From: Pannonibacter anstelovis
GTDB lineage: Bacteria; Pseudomonadota; Alphaproteobacteria; Rhizobiales; Stappiaceae
Direction: 5' to 3'
DNA length: 64,000 nucleotides
Assembly: GCF_036881715.1 (NCBI RefSeq)
Contig: NZ_JBAKBF010000006.1
Location: 215,266-279,265, forward strand
The position numbers were made by a program, and so were the translations under genes. The notes under the pieces were generated by a model. The model was not told the DNA's origin, did not search any database, and saw only the letters and a list, made by a program, of their open reading frames with translations. Of the stretch, positions 8,780-17,645 are shown in pieces. Position 1 is the first letter of the stretch. Every line of letters begins with the position of its first letter.

Positions 8780-9672
8780 GAGGTTTGCAGGGCCTTGGTG
8801 AGAATACCGGCAAAACGAAGGGCAGACGGCAAAGCCCCGAAGACCCAGACCGGCGGAATACTGATCACGCGCGCTGCCCGCACCGCCGGGATGGCCCGCC
8901 ACAGCCCACTGGCGGCGAGCGCCTCTGGCGGACCCGGCTCGATGATGACGATGCGCGCTTCCGGATTTGCCGCGATCGCATCGAGGCCTGCTGTCGAGAA
9001 GCCCCAGTGGCTGCCGCTATGCGGCCATGCTGACGGCAGGCCCAAACGATCCAGCACGTCATGAAAGAGGCTGCCGGGGCCGTAGATATCGGCCAGCCGG
9101 TCACTGGCGAATTTCAGGATCAGGAGAGGGCGGCCATCGTAGGACTGTAGCTTCTCCCGGAAGGATGCAAACTGCTGCTCCGCCTGTTCCAGATAGGCGG
9201 TGGCCTCGTCAAGGCGCTGCAGGCGGGCCGCAATCGCCTCAAGTCCTGTCTCGGCCAATTTAAGCGGCTGGCGCTCTTGCGTGTAAAGCGGCAGGGACAG
9301 CACGGGCGCGACAGGCTCCAGCATGGCCGCCGGCACGCCATAGCCGGTCTGTGTGACGATCAGGTCAGGCCGGAAGGCGCGCAGCAGTTCCATGTTGGGC
9401 CAGGAGCGCAGGCCCAGATCGATGGTGCCCTCCGCCAGCGCCGGGCTGACGACACGCGCGCCATAGAGCGGCGATTCTGCCACCGCATCCGGCGGCACGC
9501 CCAGCGCCAGCAGGGTTTCTGCCCAGGCCCAGTCCAGCACCGCAATGCGCGGGAGCATCGCCCCTGCCCGGCCTGTCCGGCCCTGAAACGGCAGGAAGGC
9601 AAACCCAAGCAACGCGGCGGCAAATTGCCGCCGCGTCAGAGTATTGGGTCCGGCGATTATCCGATCCGGCAT
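8776..9672 (-). CDS. fhuD: Iron-siderophore ABC transporter substrate-binding protein (FhuD-type)
   Basis: Periplasmic protein that carries ferric siderophore from the outer-membrane receptor to the permease. The 298-residue chain starts at the ATG at 9672, which shares one base with the receptor's stop codon. Its N-terminus carries TRRQFAAALLGF, a twin-arginine signal at residues 13-24, so it is probably exported folded through Tat, as seen for some FhuD homologues. The rest has the two-lobed periplasmic-binding-protein character (PF01497 family). It lies between the receptor and permease genes. The siderophore cannot be read from the sequence. Confidence 0.9.
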   Translation of the reverse strand: MPDRIIAGPNTLTRRQFAAALLGFAFLPFQGRTGRAGAMLPRIAVLDWAWAETLLALGVPPDAVAESPLYGARVVSPALAEGTIDLGLRSWPNMELLRAFRPDLIVTQTGYGVPAAMLEPVAPVLSLPLYTQERQPLKLAETGLEAIAARLQRLDEATAYLEQAEQQFASFREKLQSYDGRPLLILKFASDRLADIYGPGSLFHDVLDRLGLPSAWPHSGSHWGFSTAGLDAIAANPEARIVIIEPGPPEALAASGLWRAIPAVRAARVISIPPVWVFGALPSALRFAGILTKALQTS

Positions 9673-12149
9673 TACCAGCTGTATTTCAGCGTGGCATAGA
9701 CCGTGCGGCCCTCGCCCCAGTAGCAGCCTGTCAGCCCAAGGCAAGTGGCGACATACTTGTCGTCAAAGATATTGCTGACATTCAGCGAGGTCTTCAGTCC
9801 GGCAAGCTTCGGGTCCACCTTGCCGAAGTCATAGCGCAGCGCCGCATCAAACAGCGTGTAGTCCGGCACATCGAAGGCGTTGGCATTGTCGCCGAATGTC
9901 TGGCCCATGTAGCGGGCACCGCCGCCGAAGCTGAGCCCGCCCCAGGCCTTGTCGGACTGAACTGTATAATCCAGCCACAGCGATGCCTGATGCTCGGGCA
10001 CGAAAGCCAGACGCTTGCCTTCGTTGCGGGTGTCGCGGGTGATCTCGCTGTCCGTATAGGCATAGGCGCCTGTGAGCGAGAGACCTGCTGCGAGTTCGGC
10101 CTTGCCTTCCAGCTCGATGCCGCGCATGCGCACCTCGCCGGTCTGCACGTTGAAGCTGGTGTTGACCGGATCAGGCGTGAGCACATTCTGCTGGGTCAGC
10201 TGATAGGCAGACAGGGTGATGAAGCTGTTCATGCCATTGGGCTGGAACTTGATACCGGCCTCAAACTGCTCGCCAGTGGTCGGATTAAACGGCGAACCGC
10301 CGCGATCCGTGCCGCTTGCCGGATTGAAGGATGTCGAATAGCTGGCGTAGGGCGACAGACCATTGTCGAAATTGTAGACGAGGCCCGCGCGCCAAGTGAA
10401 CTTGCCGTCCTGCTGTTTCACCGAGGTATTGGTAGAGGCCGTCCGGTTCCGGGTATCGGTGTCTGCCCAGTCATACCGTCCGCCAAGGGACAGGACGAAG
10501 TTGTTCCACTCGATCTGGTCCTGCGCGTAGAGCCCTGCTTGCGACCGTTGCTGATCGATCCAGAACGCCGTCGCAGGACGGGTAATATTTGTGGCGCCGA
10601 AGACTGGATTGTAAGCATTAAAAGGCTTGGAGATCCCGGACAGAGCCGATTCTTCGAAAGAGCTGTCCTCGAAGGAATAATCGAAGCCGAGCAGCATAGT
10701 GTGCTTCGCATCGCCGGTGTTGAACCGCGCAATCGCGTTGTTGTCGACGGTGAAGAGGTTCGAAGTTTCGGGGAAGGCCCATGCATAGCGCCCTAGCGAG
10801 GACGGGTCGCAACTTGCCGCAGACCGGCAGAAGGCCTGCACGCGCTGTGTATCGGTATCGACGAAGCCGTAGCGCAGGTTCTGCCTGAACGACCATGTAT
10901 CGTTGAACTCATGGCTGAACTCATAGCCGATGAAGGCCTGCTCGTTCTCGAACTTGTCATAGCCCGGTTCGCCGACGAAGGCGCTGCGCGGAAGGGCGGA
11001 ATAGGTGCTGGTGTACAGCGTGCCATTGGCGGGCAGCGCCGGAGCGCCGCCGCCGCCCGGGGAGTCGATCTTCTGGTACTCGCCCAGAACCGTCAGAGTC
11101 GTGGCATCGAACAGCTTGAAGGTGAACGACGGGGCGATGTAGCCCTTCTTCTCTTCCACATGATCATACTGGGTGCCGCTGAGGCGCCCCACGCCAACGA
11201 TCCGGTAGAGCATAGCGCCGTCCTGATCCAGCTTTCCGCCAAAATCGAAAGCGGTCTGGAATCGGTTGTGGCTGCCATATTGCAGCTCGACTTCGCGGAT
11301 CTCCTCATTGCGCGGCCGCTTGCTGACCATGTTCAGCATGCCGCCCGGCTGCCCCTGACCGTAGAGAACCGAAGCCGGTCCTTTCAGAACCTCTGCGCGC
11401 TCCAGCCCGAAGGGCTCGATCCTGGGCTGAGAATAGCCGCGTGCCCCGAAAGGCAGGCGCAGGCCGTCCTTGTAGCGCCCCGGCGTGAACCCCCGCACCG
11501 TCAGCCAGTCGTGGCGCACATCCGTATCGGCATATTGAGTGACAACGCCGGGCGTGTAGCGCATCGCCTGCGTGATGGTCGAAGCGCCCTTCTCCGCCAT
11601 CTCGTCGCGGGTGACAACGTTGACAGCTTGCGGCGTGTTCCTGAGCGAAGTTCCGGTCTTGGTCCCTGTCGCGCTCTGGGTGGCTACGATGCCATTGACC
11701 GGGCCCCAGGCGTTTTCGCCCTCAATGGTCACCGTCTGCAGCTGCGTCGCCCCCTCCGCCGTGGCGCCTGCGGCAGCTGCGGCCGGATCGATGATGGTCA
11801 CGGTATTGGCGGCGGTGAAACGGTATGAGAGGCCGGTTCCAGCCAGAATCCGGTTGAGTGCCTCCGACGGCGTCAGCGTGCCGGAAACGCCGGGCGACGT
11901 CTTGCCCCGCACCAGAGCCGCCGGATAGAGCACCTGCAGGTTGGACCGGTCGCCAAAGCGGGAGATCGCTGTGCCCAGCGGGCCAGCCGGAACGGAGTAA
12001 CTGACACTGGCCGCCTGCTGCGCCGCTGCCGGACCAGTGCAGACCACACTTACGGCGAAAACTGCCGTTGACGCCAGAAGCGCCAGACCGAAACCGCCCA
12101 TCCGCGCTGCCCGCGCCCTCGATGCCCTTTGCCCAAACTGCTTTGCCAT
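9672..12149 (-). CDS. TonB-dependent siderophore receptor with N-terminal STN signalling domain
   Basis: Outer-membrane receptor for ferric siderophore. The 825-residue precursor has a signal peptide, then an STN (secretin/TonB short) domain (VPAGPLGTAISRFGD and the following 50 residues), a TonB-box-like TVTIEG, a plug domain and a C-terminal beta barrel ending in an aromatic residue (Trp). The STN domain is found in receptors that signal to a FecR-type regulator, and fecI-fecR lie just upstream, so binding of the siderophore should induce this gene. The start at 12149 (MAKQFGQR) has AGGGG close upstream; the frame extends 21 codons further. Substrate unknown; the FhuD/FhuB neighbours suggest a hydroxamate. 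Confidence 0.93.
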   Translation of the reverse strand: MAKQFGQRASRARAARMGGFGLALLASTAVFAVSVVCTGPAAAQQAASVSYSVPAGPLGTAISRFGDRSNLQVLYPAALVRGKTSPGVSGTLTPSEALNRILAGTGLSYRFTAANTVTIIDPAAAAAGATAEGATQLQTVTIEGENAWGPVNGIVATQSATGTKTGTSLRNTPQAVNVVTRDEMAEKGASTITQAMRYTPGVVTQYADTDVRHDWLTVRGFTPGRYKDGLRLPFGARGYSQPRIEPFGLERAEVLKGPASVLYGQGQPGGMLNMVSKRPRNEEIREVELQYGSHNRFQTAFDFGGKLDQDGAMLYRIVGVGRLSGTQYDHVEEKKGYIAPSFTFKLFDATTLTVLGEYQKIDSPGGGGAPALPANGTLYTSTYSALPRSAFVGEPGYDKFENEQAFIGYEFSHEFNDTWSFRQNLRYGFVDTDTQRVQAFCRSAASCDPSSLGRYAWAFPETSNLFTVDNNAIARFNTGDAKHTMLLGFDYSFEDSSFEESALSGISKPFNAYNPVFGATNITRPATAFWIDQQRSQAGLYAQDQIEWNNFVLSLGGRYDWADTDTRNRTASTNTSVKQQDGKFTWRAGLVYNFDNGLSPYASYSTSFNPASGTDRGGSPFNPTTGEQFEAGIKFQPNGMNSFITLSAYQLTQQNVLTPDPVNTSFNVQTGEVRMRGIELEGKAELAAGLSLTGAYAYTDSEITRDTRNEGKRLAFVPEHQASLWLDYTVQSDKAWGGLSFGGGARYMGQTFGDNANAFDVPDYTLFDAALRYDFGKVDPKLAGLKTSLNVSNIFDDKYVATCLGLTGCYWGEGRTVYATLKYSW

Positions 12150-12250
12150 GACCCCTGTCCAACTCTTGCATTTGCATTCTTGTGCGGGCGCGAACGCACC
12201 CGTCTGATGCAAGGACGGTTTCAGAGGCAGGCCACCTCACCCCCAAAGTG

Positions 12251-12263
12251 GAAAATAATTTTC
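12251..12263. promoter_or_regulatory. AT-rich inverted repeat upstream of the receptor gene
   Basis: GAAAAT and ATTTTC flank a single A in the 143-base gap between fecR and the receptor gene, about 100 bases before the receptor start. GAAAAT resembles the -35 element of FecI-dependent promoters, and the symmetry would also suit a regulator site. Function is inference. Confidence 0.3.
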
Positions 12264-12292
12264 AGGTTTCTTTTCTGCCGTATCCGGCCTGC

Positions 12293-13264
12293 TCACGCCG
12301 GATGCAACACGACCAGCCAGGGCGAGATCTGGAAGCTTCTCACAGGCAGCGTCTGGCGGATCGCCTCCAGAACGCCGTCCGGATTGCGGATGTCGAAGAT
12401 GCCGCTGACACGCATGTTCAGCAGGCGGCTGTCCGTCACCCGGATCGTGCCGGAACGGTAGCGGTTCACATCCGCCAGCACCTGCCGCAGCGGCCTGTCT
12501 TCAAAGATCAGCTTGCCCCGCCGCCAGGCGATTTCCGCTTCCATGTCCACAGGGCGGATCTGGCCCAGATGCACATCATCATACGTGACAAGTTCGCCCG
12601 CTTTCACGACAGTATCTGACTTGTCCGGCCCCACCACCGAAACGGCGCTTTCCTCGACCGAGACGGTGACTGAGCCATTCCATTCATGAACAACGAAACG
12701 GGTCCCGAGCGCGGTTGTGGAACCGGCAGCCGCCAGCACGGTAAAGGAACGTCCGGGATCTTTGGCAACTTCGAAGAAGGCGCGCCCGCGCAGCAGGCGG
12801 ATCTTTCGTTCGGTTTCGCTGAAATCCAGGGCAATGGCCGTATCTGCATCAAGGTCCACCCGGCTGCCATCTTCCAGCGTCAAGCTGCGCTGCTCGCCCG
12901 TGCCGGTGACATGATCGCTTGTCAGGAAGTCCGGGGGGCTGGCGACAACTGCCACACTGGCAGCAGCCAGCGCTGCAGCCCCTGCGGTCAGGAACGCCCG
13001 GCGTGAGGCGAAACCCGTCAGGGCGGAGGGCGGAATCATGGCTGCGGACATATCCAGCGCTTCGCGCGGATCCGTAATCTGATCCAGATCCCGCCAGATC
13101 CGGGCAAGCCGCGCATATTCGGCCTGATGCATCGGATCGGCCGCCATCCAGCGCGCATGGCTGGTGCGATCCTCATCTCCCGCATCACCGGAGTTGAGAC
13201 GAGTGAACCAGCTCAGAGCCGCATCGCGGGCTTCTTTCTGTCTGTCAGTCTTCGTCGAACCCAT
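12293..13264 (-). CDS. fecR: FecR-family transmembrane regulator (anti-sigma factor)
   Basis: Passes the signal from the periplasmic STN domain of the receptor to the cytoplasmic ECF sigma factor. The 323-residue protein has an N-terminal DUF4880 region (ALSWFTRLNSGD, ARWMAADPMHQAEYARL), one membrane segment around the sequence RRAFLTAGAAALAAASVAVVA, and a periplasmic FecR domain with the DTAIALDFSETERKIRLLRG block. The frame is open further upstream; the second of two adjacent ATGs (13264) is chosen because GGTGG lies 5 bases before it. It lies 120 bases downstream of fecI and 143 bases upstream of the receptor gene, the usual fecIRA order. Confidence 0.9.
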   Translation of the reverse strand: MGSTKTDRQKEARDAALSWFTRLNSGDAGDEDRTSHARWMAADPMHQAEYARLARIWRDLDQITDPREALDMSAAMIPPSALTGFASRRAFLTAGAAALAAASVAVVASPPDFLTSDHVTGTGEQRSLTLEDGSRVDLDADTAIALDFSETERKIRLLRGRAFFEVAKDPGRSFTVLAAAGSTTALGTRFVVHEWNGSVTVSVEESAVSVVGPDKSDTVVKAGELVTYDDVHLGQIRPVDMEAEIAWRRGKLIFEDRPLRQVLADVNRYRSGTIRVTDSRLLNMRVSGIFDIRNPDGVLEAIRQTLPVRSFQISPWLVVLHPA

Positions 13265-13384
13265 CATGGCCACCGGCAGTTTCCCCGTGCGCGGCCGCAC
13301 GGCACGCCCTTGCGGGCATATCCTTCCCATAGACGGATCAGGCAGCGCCTTACCTCACCCATGTCGCGCATCTTTTTGCCGGAT

Positions 13385-13897
13385 TCAGTCAATGAGTGTA
13401 CCCATCCGGTCGCGCAGATGCGCAAGCGCCTTCATGATCAGCTTCTCGACGGCGCTTTTCGTGATGCCCAGTTCAGCCGCAATTTGCGTGTGCGTCAGGC
13501 CATCGAACTTGTGCATCAGAAGCACCTGCTTCTGGCGCGGCGGCAACTCCCCGATTGCCTCCTGCAGGCGCGAGAGGCGCTGGCGGTAGTCGGTGATCTG
13601 CTCCGGCGAGGCGCTGTCATCCACGGCAGCGGCCAGTTCCTCACTGGGCGCGCAGCTCACGGCAGAACGCTGGCCGCGCAGCCGGTCCGCCGCAACATTG
13701 TTCGCCATGCGGAAGAGATAGGACCGCGGATTACGGATGTCGCTCCCGGCAGGAATCGCATCAAGCCGCAGATAGGTATCCTGCATCACGTCCTGCGCAT
13801 CGAGGTCACGGCCGAAGCGGCGCGAGAGATGGCGCGACAGCTCCGTGTAACTGGACACGAAGCAGTCAAGCATACTCTTCTTCTTGTCTTCAGCCAT
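13385..13897 (-). CDS. fecI: ECF sigma factor, FecI type
   Basis: A 170-residue extracytoplasmic-function sigma factor that should activate the iron-siderophore locus when released by FecR. Region 2 shows RDLDAQDVMQDTYLRL and region 4 shows the helix-turn-helix GLTHTQIAAELGITKSAVEKLI. The start MAEDKKKS at 13897 matches the family length; the longer open frame upstream is not family-like. An AT-rich stretch at about 14010-14060 probably holds its promoter. I could not identify a clear Fur, Irr or RirA box there. Confidence 0.92.
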   Translation of the reverse strand: MAEDKKKSMLDCFVSSYTELSRHLSRRFGRDLDAQDVMQDTYLRLDAIPAGSDIRNPRSYLFRMANNVAADRLRGQRSAVSCAPSEELAAAVDDSASPEQITDYRQRLSRLQEAIGELPPRQKQVLLMHKFDGLTHTQIAAELGITKSAVEKLIMKALAHLRDRMGTLID

Positions 13898-14105
13898 GCA
13901 GGAACCAATCAGGGCGGGAACCAGCCGGGAGCTTCGCCGCTCACCCACAGGCCCGAACGGACAGAAATCTCTCACGGCAGCATTTGGCGTTATTCCCGCT
14001 GCCGTGTTCCGTCTTTAGCAAAAGTCTACTTTAAAAATCCAGTTTTATAAGCGTCTGCATGGGGACTGTTGAACAGGCCTGCCGGAAAAGCCCGCAAGGC
14101 CCCTG

Positions 14106-15050
14106 TCAGCCCCTTCGGCCATCCTTCCGCTGCAGTTCCGCCCCCTGCCCTGCGGCCTGCAGGATCCGCGCGCGCAGCCAGCGCAGGGCCGGGTCCCTGT
14201 CGCGGCTCTTGTGCCAGATCTGAACGTAGGGAACAGGCGGCAGCGGTATGGGCGCAGGCAGGATGATCAGATGATCGTCCAGAATAAGGTCCCGCAGGCT
14301 GCCTCTGGCAACCGTGAGAATAAGGTCCGTGCCCGCGATCAGCTCCGGCGCGACGCCCCAGTGCGGCAGCACCAGTGCAAGCCGCCGGGTATGTCCAGAA
14401 CGGGCCAGCGTTTCGTCAACCTCGTTGATGGTATCATCGCGCATGGCGACCATGGCATGAGGCCGCGAGAAATACATGGCGGCATCCAGCGGCTTTCCCT
14501 CGAGCGTCCGCCGGTCCAGCAGGCAGGCATAGTCATCGTTGATGATCAGCTCCGACCTGACCTGCGGCGGCAGAACGGGGAACACCCCGAGCCCGAGATC
14601 CAGATCACCATCGCAGACACCGGCGGCCATGGCTTCACGGCTGAACTGGCTGATCGCAAGGTCGATGCCCGGCGCATGCTGCCGCAGATCGCGCACCAGA
14701 TTCGGCAGCAGCATGGCCCCGCCATAATCCGACATGGACAGGCGGAACCGGTGGCGGGTGCCTTGCGGGTCGAAACCCTGCGGTCCCAGCACACTGCGCA
14801 CTCCGGCCAGCGCATCCGCCAGCGGCTGGGCGATTTCCAGCGCCCGGATGGTCGGAACAAGCCCGCCACCCTGGCGCACCAGCAGCGGATCCCCCAGCAG
14901 CTCCCGCAGCCGCGCAAGAGCGTGGCTGACAGCGGGCTGGCTCATGTTCAGCCGTGCGGCAGCGCGCGAAACATGGCGTTCCGTCAGAAGCGCGTCGAGT
15001 ACCACCAGAAGATTGAGGTCAACCGACCTCAGACTATGCACCTGATGCAT
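14106..15050 (-). CDS. LysR-family transcriptional regulator
   Basis: A 314-residue LysR regulator starting MHQVHSLRSVDLN at 15050. The N-terminal winged helix-turn-helix (LLTERHVSRAAARLNMSQPAVSHAL, residues about 18-42) is followed by a co-inducer-binding domain. It is divergent from the small transporter gene at 15132, with 81 bases between the starts. That arrangement suggests it controls the transporter from sites in the gap. The longer open frame upstream would run through that gap and into the neighbour, and is rejected. The inducer is unknown. Confidence 0.88.
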   Translation of the reverse strand: MHQVHSLRSVDLNLLVVLDALLTERHVSRAAARLNMSQPAVSHALARLRELLGDPLLVRQGGGLVPTIRALEIAQPLADALAGVRSVLGPQGFDPQGTRHRFRLSMSDYGGAMLLPNLVRDLRQHAPGIDLAISQFSREAMAAGVCDGDLDLGLGVFPVLPPQVRSELIINDDYACLLDRRTLEGKPLDAAMYFSRPHAMVAMRDDTINEVDETLARSGHTRRLALVLPHWGVAPELIAGTDLILTVARGSLRDLILDDHLIILPAPIPLPPVPYVQIWHKSRDRDPALRWLRARILQAAGQGAELQRKDGRRG

Positions 15051-15131
15051 GTTTATCTGCCTGATACGAATTTCACATTCGCAAAAACTATACCTAAACC
15101 GGGATCGAAGTTCATCAAAAAGGACAGTCCG

Positions 15132-15626
15132 ATGCAGTTTCAAGCCCCATTCGCCCTTCTTGGCACAGCCCTCCTTGCGGGCGCAGTCGTCCCCTTTCAG
15201 GCTGGCGCAAATGCCGCCATGGGCCGCGCCCTCGGCCATCCGCTCTGGGCCACAGTGGTTTCCCTTGGCGTGAGCATGCTCTGCGTCATTCCGGTGATGC
15301 TCGCGATGAAGGTCCCTTTCCCCAGTCTCGGCAACCTTGCCGGACAGCCCAAATGGATCTGGGCTGGCGGCCTTGCAGGGGTCATCTACATCACGGCCGC
15401 AATTCTGGTTGCGCCGAAACTCGGGGCGGCCGGTTTCATGACCGCCGTGATTGCCGGGCAGCTTGCCGCTTCGCTTCTGGTCGATGCCTACGGTCTCATG
15501 GGTTTCAGCGCCCGTGATATTTCGCCCTCACGCCTCGTCGGCATCCTTCTCGTGGTGGCTGGCGTGCTTCTGATACAGGCAGGGCCCTTCCTCCGGGCCT
15601 CGTCAGCATCGGGCAGCGGGAACTGA
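15132..15626 (+). CDS. DMT-superfamily membrane protein (DUF606/YdcZ type)
   Basis: A 164-residue integral membrane protein with about five hydrophobic segments, a half-size member of the drug/metabolite transporter superfamily. It shows the family's early GxxxPxQAGxNA pattern (VVPFQAGANAAMGR) and conserved Gly-rich helices (AAGFMTAVIAGQLAASLL). The start ATG at 15132 gives the family length. It is divergent from the LysR gene and probably under its control. Substrate unknown. Confidence 0.82.
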   Translation: MQFQAPFALLGTALLAGAVVPFQAGANAAMGRALGHPLWATVVSLGVSMLCVIPVMLAMKVPFPSLGNLAGQPKWIWAGGLAGVIYITAAILVAPKLGAAGFMTAVIAGQLAASLLVDAYGLMGFSARDISPSRLVGILLVVAGVLLIQAGPFLRASSASGSGN

Positions 15627-15670
15627 TACGGTTCAGCTGCCACTTGCCTGAACACCAGCTCCGGACCTAG

Positions 15671-15774
15671 TGTAAACGCGTTCAAAATAAAAGCGATCAA
15701 CAGCGTTTTTCAATTGACCGGGATATAGACCAGATATAAACGCGTTTATTGAACTCATTCATTGAACGCGATCA
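15671..15774 (+). promoter_or_regulatory. Promoter and repeated operator-like palindromes upstream of the TetR gene
   Basis: A perfect 14-base palindrome ATAAACGCGTTTAT lies at 15736-15749, a near copy TGTAAACGCGTTCA at 15671-15684, and a half-like copy TTGAACGCGATCA at 15762-15774. A -35-like TTGACC (15714-15719) and -10-like TATAAA (15735-15740, 15-base spacer) place the perfect palindrome over the -10 region, as expected for an autoregulating repressor. The operator reading is inference from symmetry and position. Confidence 0.6.
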
Positions 15775-15783
15775 GGTAACATC

Positions 15784-16425
15784 ATGCCAAGACCAGCAAT
15801 GACCGATGAAGAACTTGCAGCCGTTCAGGCCCGCATTCTGGCGGAAACCGCACGCATCGTTGCTGCCGAGGGCTATGCTGCGCTGTCCATGCGCAAGCTG
15901 GCCGAGGGCCTCAACCTCACGGCAGGAGCGCTCTACCGCTACTTCCCGACGAAGCAGCATCTGATGATCGCTTATTGCTCCGGCGCGATTGACCGGCTGA
16001 ACGCGCGCTCCCAGACCATCAACGCGAAGCCCCTGCCCTCAATCGACATCCTGCGCGAGCTGCTCCTCTCCTATGGCGAATTCGCATTGGAGGATCAGGA
16101 CCGCTTCCGGCTGATTTTTCTCGATATCGAAATCAGCCGTCAGGTGGAACTGTGCCGGACGACCGAAAACCTCAAAGGGTACGAACTGGTGAAGGCCCGC
16201 ATGGCATCAGCCATGGAGGAAGGTTCGATCCGGCACATGGACCCTGCCCAGGCAACCCATCTGCTTTGGGGAGCTGTCCATGGCGCCGTCGTGCTGCTGC
16301 TCAGTGTTACGGAAATAGACCTTGGCGATCCGCATACACTGATTCAGCAATCTATCGATATGGCCCTGCGCGGCCTGGCCCCAGAGAGTGTTCAGGCGGA
16401 GCGCATTCGGACACAGGCCGCTTGA
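15784..16425 (+). CDS. TetR/AcrR-family transcriptional regulator
   Basis: A 213-residue TetR-type repressor. The N-terminal DNA-binding domain shows GYAALSMRKLAEGLNLTAGALYRYFPTKQHLM, with the typical YxYFxxK pattern, at about residues 31-62. The C-terminal ligand-binding domain is helical, with no recognisable ligand signature. The gene stands alone: the preceding DMT gene ends 157 bases upstream and the next gene is convergent. Repeated AACGCGTT palindromes directly upstream suggest autoregulation, with further targets elsewhere. Confidence 0.88.
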   Translation: MPRPAMTDEELAAVQARILAETARIVAAEGYAALSMRKLAEGLNLTAGALYRYFPTKQHLMIAYCSGAIDRLNARSQTINAKPLPSIDILRELLLSYGEFALEDQDRFRLIFLDIEISRQVELCRTTENLKGYELVKARMASAMEEGSIRHMDPAQATHLLWGAVHGAVVLLLSVTEIDLGDPHTLIQQSIDMALRGLAPESVQAERIRTQAA

Positions 16426-16433
16426 CCGCACAC

Positions 16434-16463
16434 AGATCTGACCGCCACGCTTCGGTCAGATCT
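16434..16463. terminator. Hairpin between convergent TetR and epimerase genes
   Basis: AGATCTGACCG and CGGTCAGATCT form a perfect 11-bp stem with an 8-base loop. It begins 9 bases after the TetR stop and includes the last codons of the epimerase gene. No T-run follows on either strand, so it may terminate weakly or protect both transcripts. Confidence 0.5.
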
Positions 16464-17469
16464 TGTAGTACTCGCGGTACCATTTCACGAATTTCGCCAC
16501 GCCCTCGCGCACGCCCGTGCGGGGGCGGTAACCGGTGAGCGTCTGTAACAGGCTTGCATCGGCCCAGGTCGCCGGTACGTCACCGGCCTGCATCGGCATC
16601 AGCTTGCGTTCCGCCGCGCGGCCCGTCGCCTCTTCGATGGCAGCGATGAACTCGGTCAGCTGCACGCTTTCCGAATTGCCTATGTTGACAACCCGCCACG
16701 GAGCGACAGGTGACAGGCTATCGCCTTCCGGCACGCCTGCCCCCTCTTCGGGTCTCACCGGAGCCGCTTCGATCAGCAGGCGGATACCTTCCACCAGATC
16801 CTCCACATAGGTGAAGTCCCGGCTCATGTCGCCGTAGTTATAGACTTCGATCGGCTGGCCTTCGAGGATCGACTTGGTGAATTTGAAAAGCGCCATGTCC
16901 GGGCGCCCCCAGGGGCCATAGACCGTGAAGAAACGGAACATGGTGATGGGGGTACCATAAAGGTGGGAATAGGAATGGGCCATGACCTCACAGGCCTTCT
17001 TCGTCGCCGCGTAGAAGGACATCTGGTGGTCAGCCTTCGCCGTTTCCTGAAATGGCATATCCGTGTTGGCGCCATAGGCCGAAGAGGTGGAGGCAATCAG
17101 CAGGTGCTGCGGCGGGAAGGCTCTCGCGGCCTCGAGCATCTCGAATGTGCCGGCGATGTTGCTGTCGAGATAGGAGCGCGGCGCCTCTATGGAGTAACGC
17201 ACCCCTGCCTGTGCGGCCAGATGCACGACCACGTCAGGGCGGTTGGCCTCGAACAGCGACCGCACCAGTTCCCCGTCCTCGACACGGCCCGTGACAGCGC
17301 TGAAATGCTCGTTCTGGAGCAGCATCTGATGACGGCGCTCCTTGAGCCGCACGTCATAATAGTCCGTCATGGCATCAAGACCGATTACGCGGAACCCCTC
17401 TTCCAGCAGCCGGGTGCAGAGAAAATAACCGATGAAGCCGGCCGAACCCGTCACGAGTGCAGTACGCAT
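16456..17469 (-). CDS. NAD-dependent epimerase, probable UDP-glucuronate 4-epimerase
   Basis: A 337-residue extended short-chain dehydrogenase. The NAD-binding TGSAGFIG motif is at residues 7-14, with a catalytic STSSAYG block (about 127-133) and YAATK (Tyr153, Lys157). The RxGLD, GRVED and RFFTVYGPWGRPDMA blocks are those of UDP-glucuronate 4-epimerases such as LpsL/CapI, which make UDP-galacturonate for surface polysaccharide. UDP-glucose 4-epimerase is possible but less like it. The gene stands alone between a TetR gene and hemA, with no glycosyltransferase nearby. Confidence 0.85.
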   Translation of the reverse strand: MRTALVTGSAGFIGYFLCTRLLEEGFRVIGLDAMTDYYDVRLKERRHQMLLQNEHFSAVTGRVEDGELVRSLFEANRPDVVVHLAAQAGVRYSIEAPRSYLDSNIAGTFEMLEAARAFPPQHLLIASTSSAYGANTDMPFQETAKADHQMSFYAATKKACEVMAHSYSHLYGTPITMFRFFTVYGPWGRPDMALFKFTKSILEGQPIEVYNYGDMSRDFTYVEDLVEGIRLLIEAAPVRPEEGAGVPEGDSLSPVAPWRVVNIGNSESVQLTEFIAAIEEATGRAAERKLMPMQAGDVPATWADASLLQTLTGYRPRTGVREGVAKFVKWYREYYKI

Positions 17470-17582
17470 GATTGAAACCCTTTGAATAAAAAGCTGGAAG
17501 CGGCTGCAAAATATGCAGTGCAGGAGACGTCATAGCATCAGGACCGCCCAGAGCCAAGGATGAGCATCTCGGCGCCCTCCTA

Positions 17583-17620
17583 TGAAAAGCAGAAAGCGCC
17601 AGCCTTGCAGCCAGCGCTTT
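17583..17620 (-). terminator. Terminator of hemA
   Basis: On the minus strand AAAGCGCTGGC pairs with GCTGGCGCTTT (two G-T pairs; 17593-17620) around a 6-base loop and is followed by CTGCTTTTC. It lies 25 bases after the hemA stop and is a convincing intrinsic terminator. Confidence 0.75.
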
Positions 17621-17645
17621 CCGTGATGTTCAATCCCTTGCCGGA

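Noticed and set aside
13898..14105. Fur, Irr or RirA operator upstream of fecI
   Set aside because: The gap is AT-rich near 14010-14060, but no inverted repeat matches these consensus sites well enough to report.
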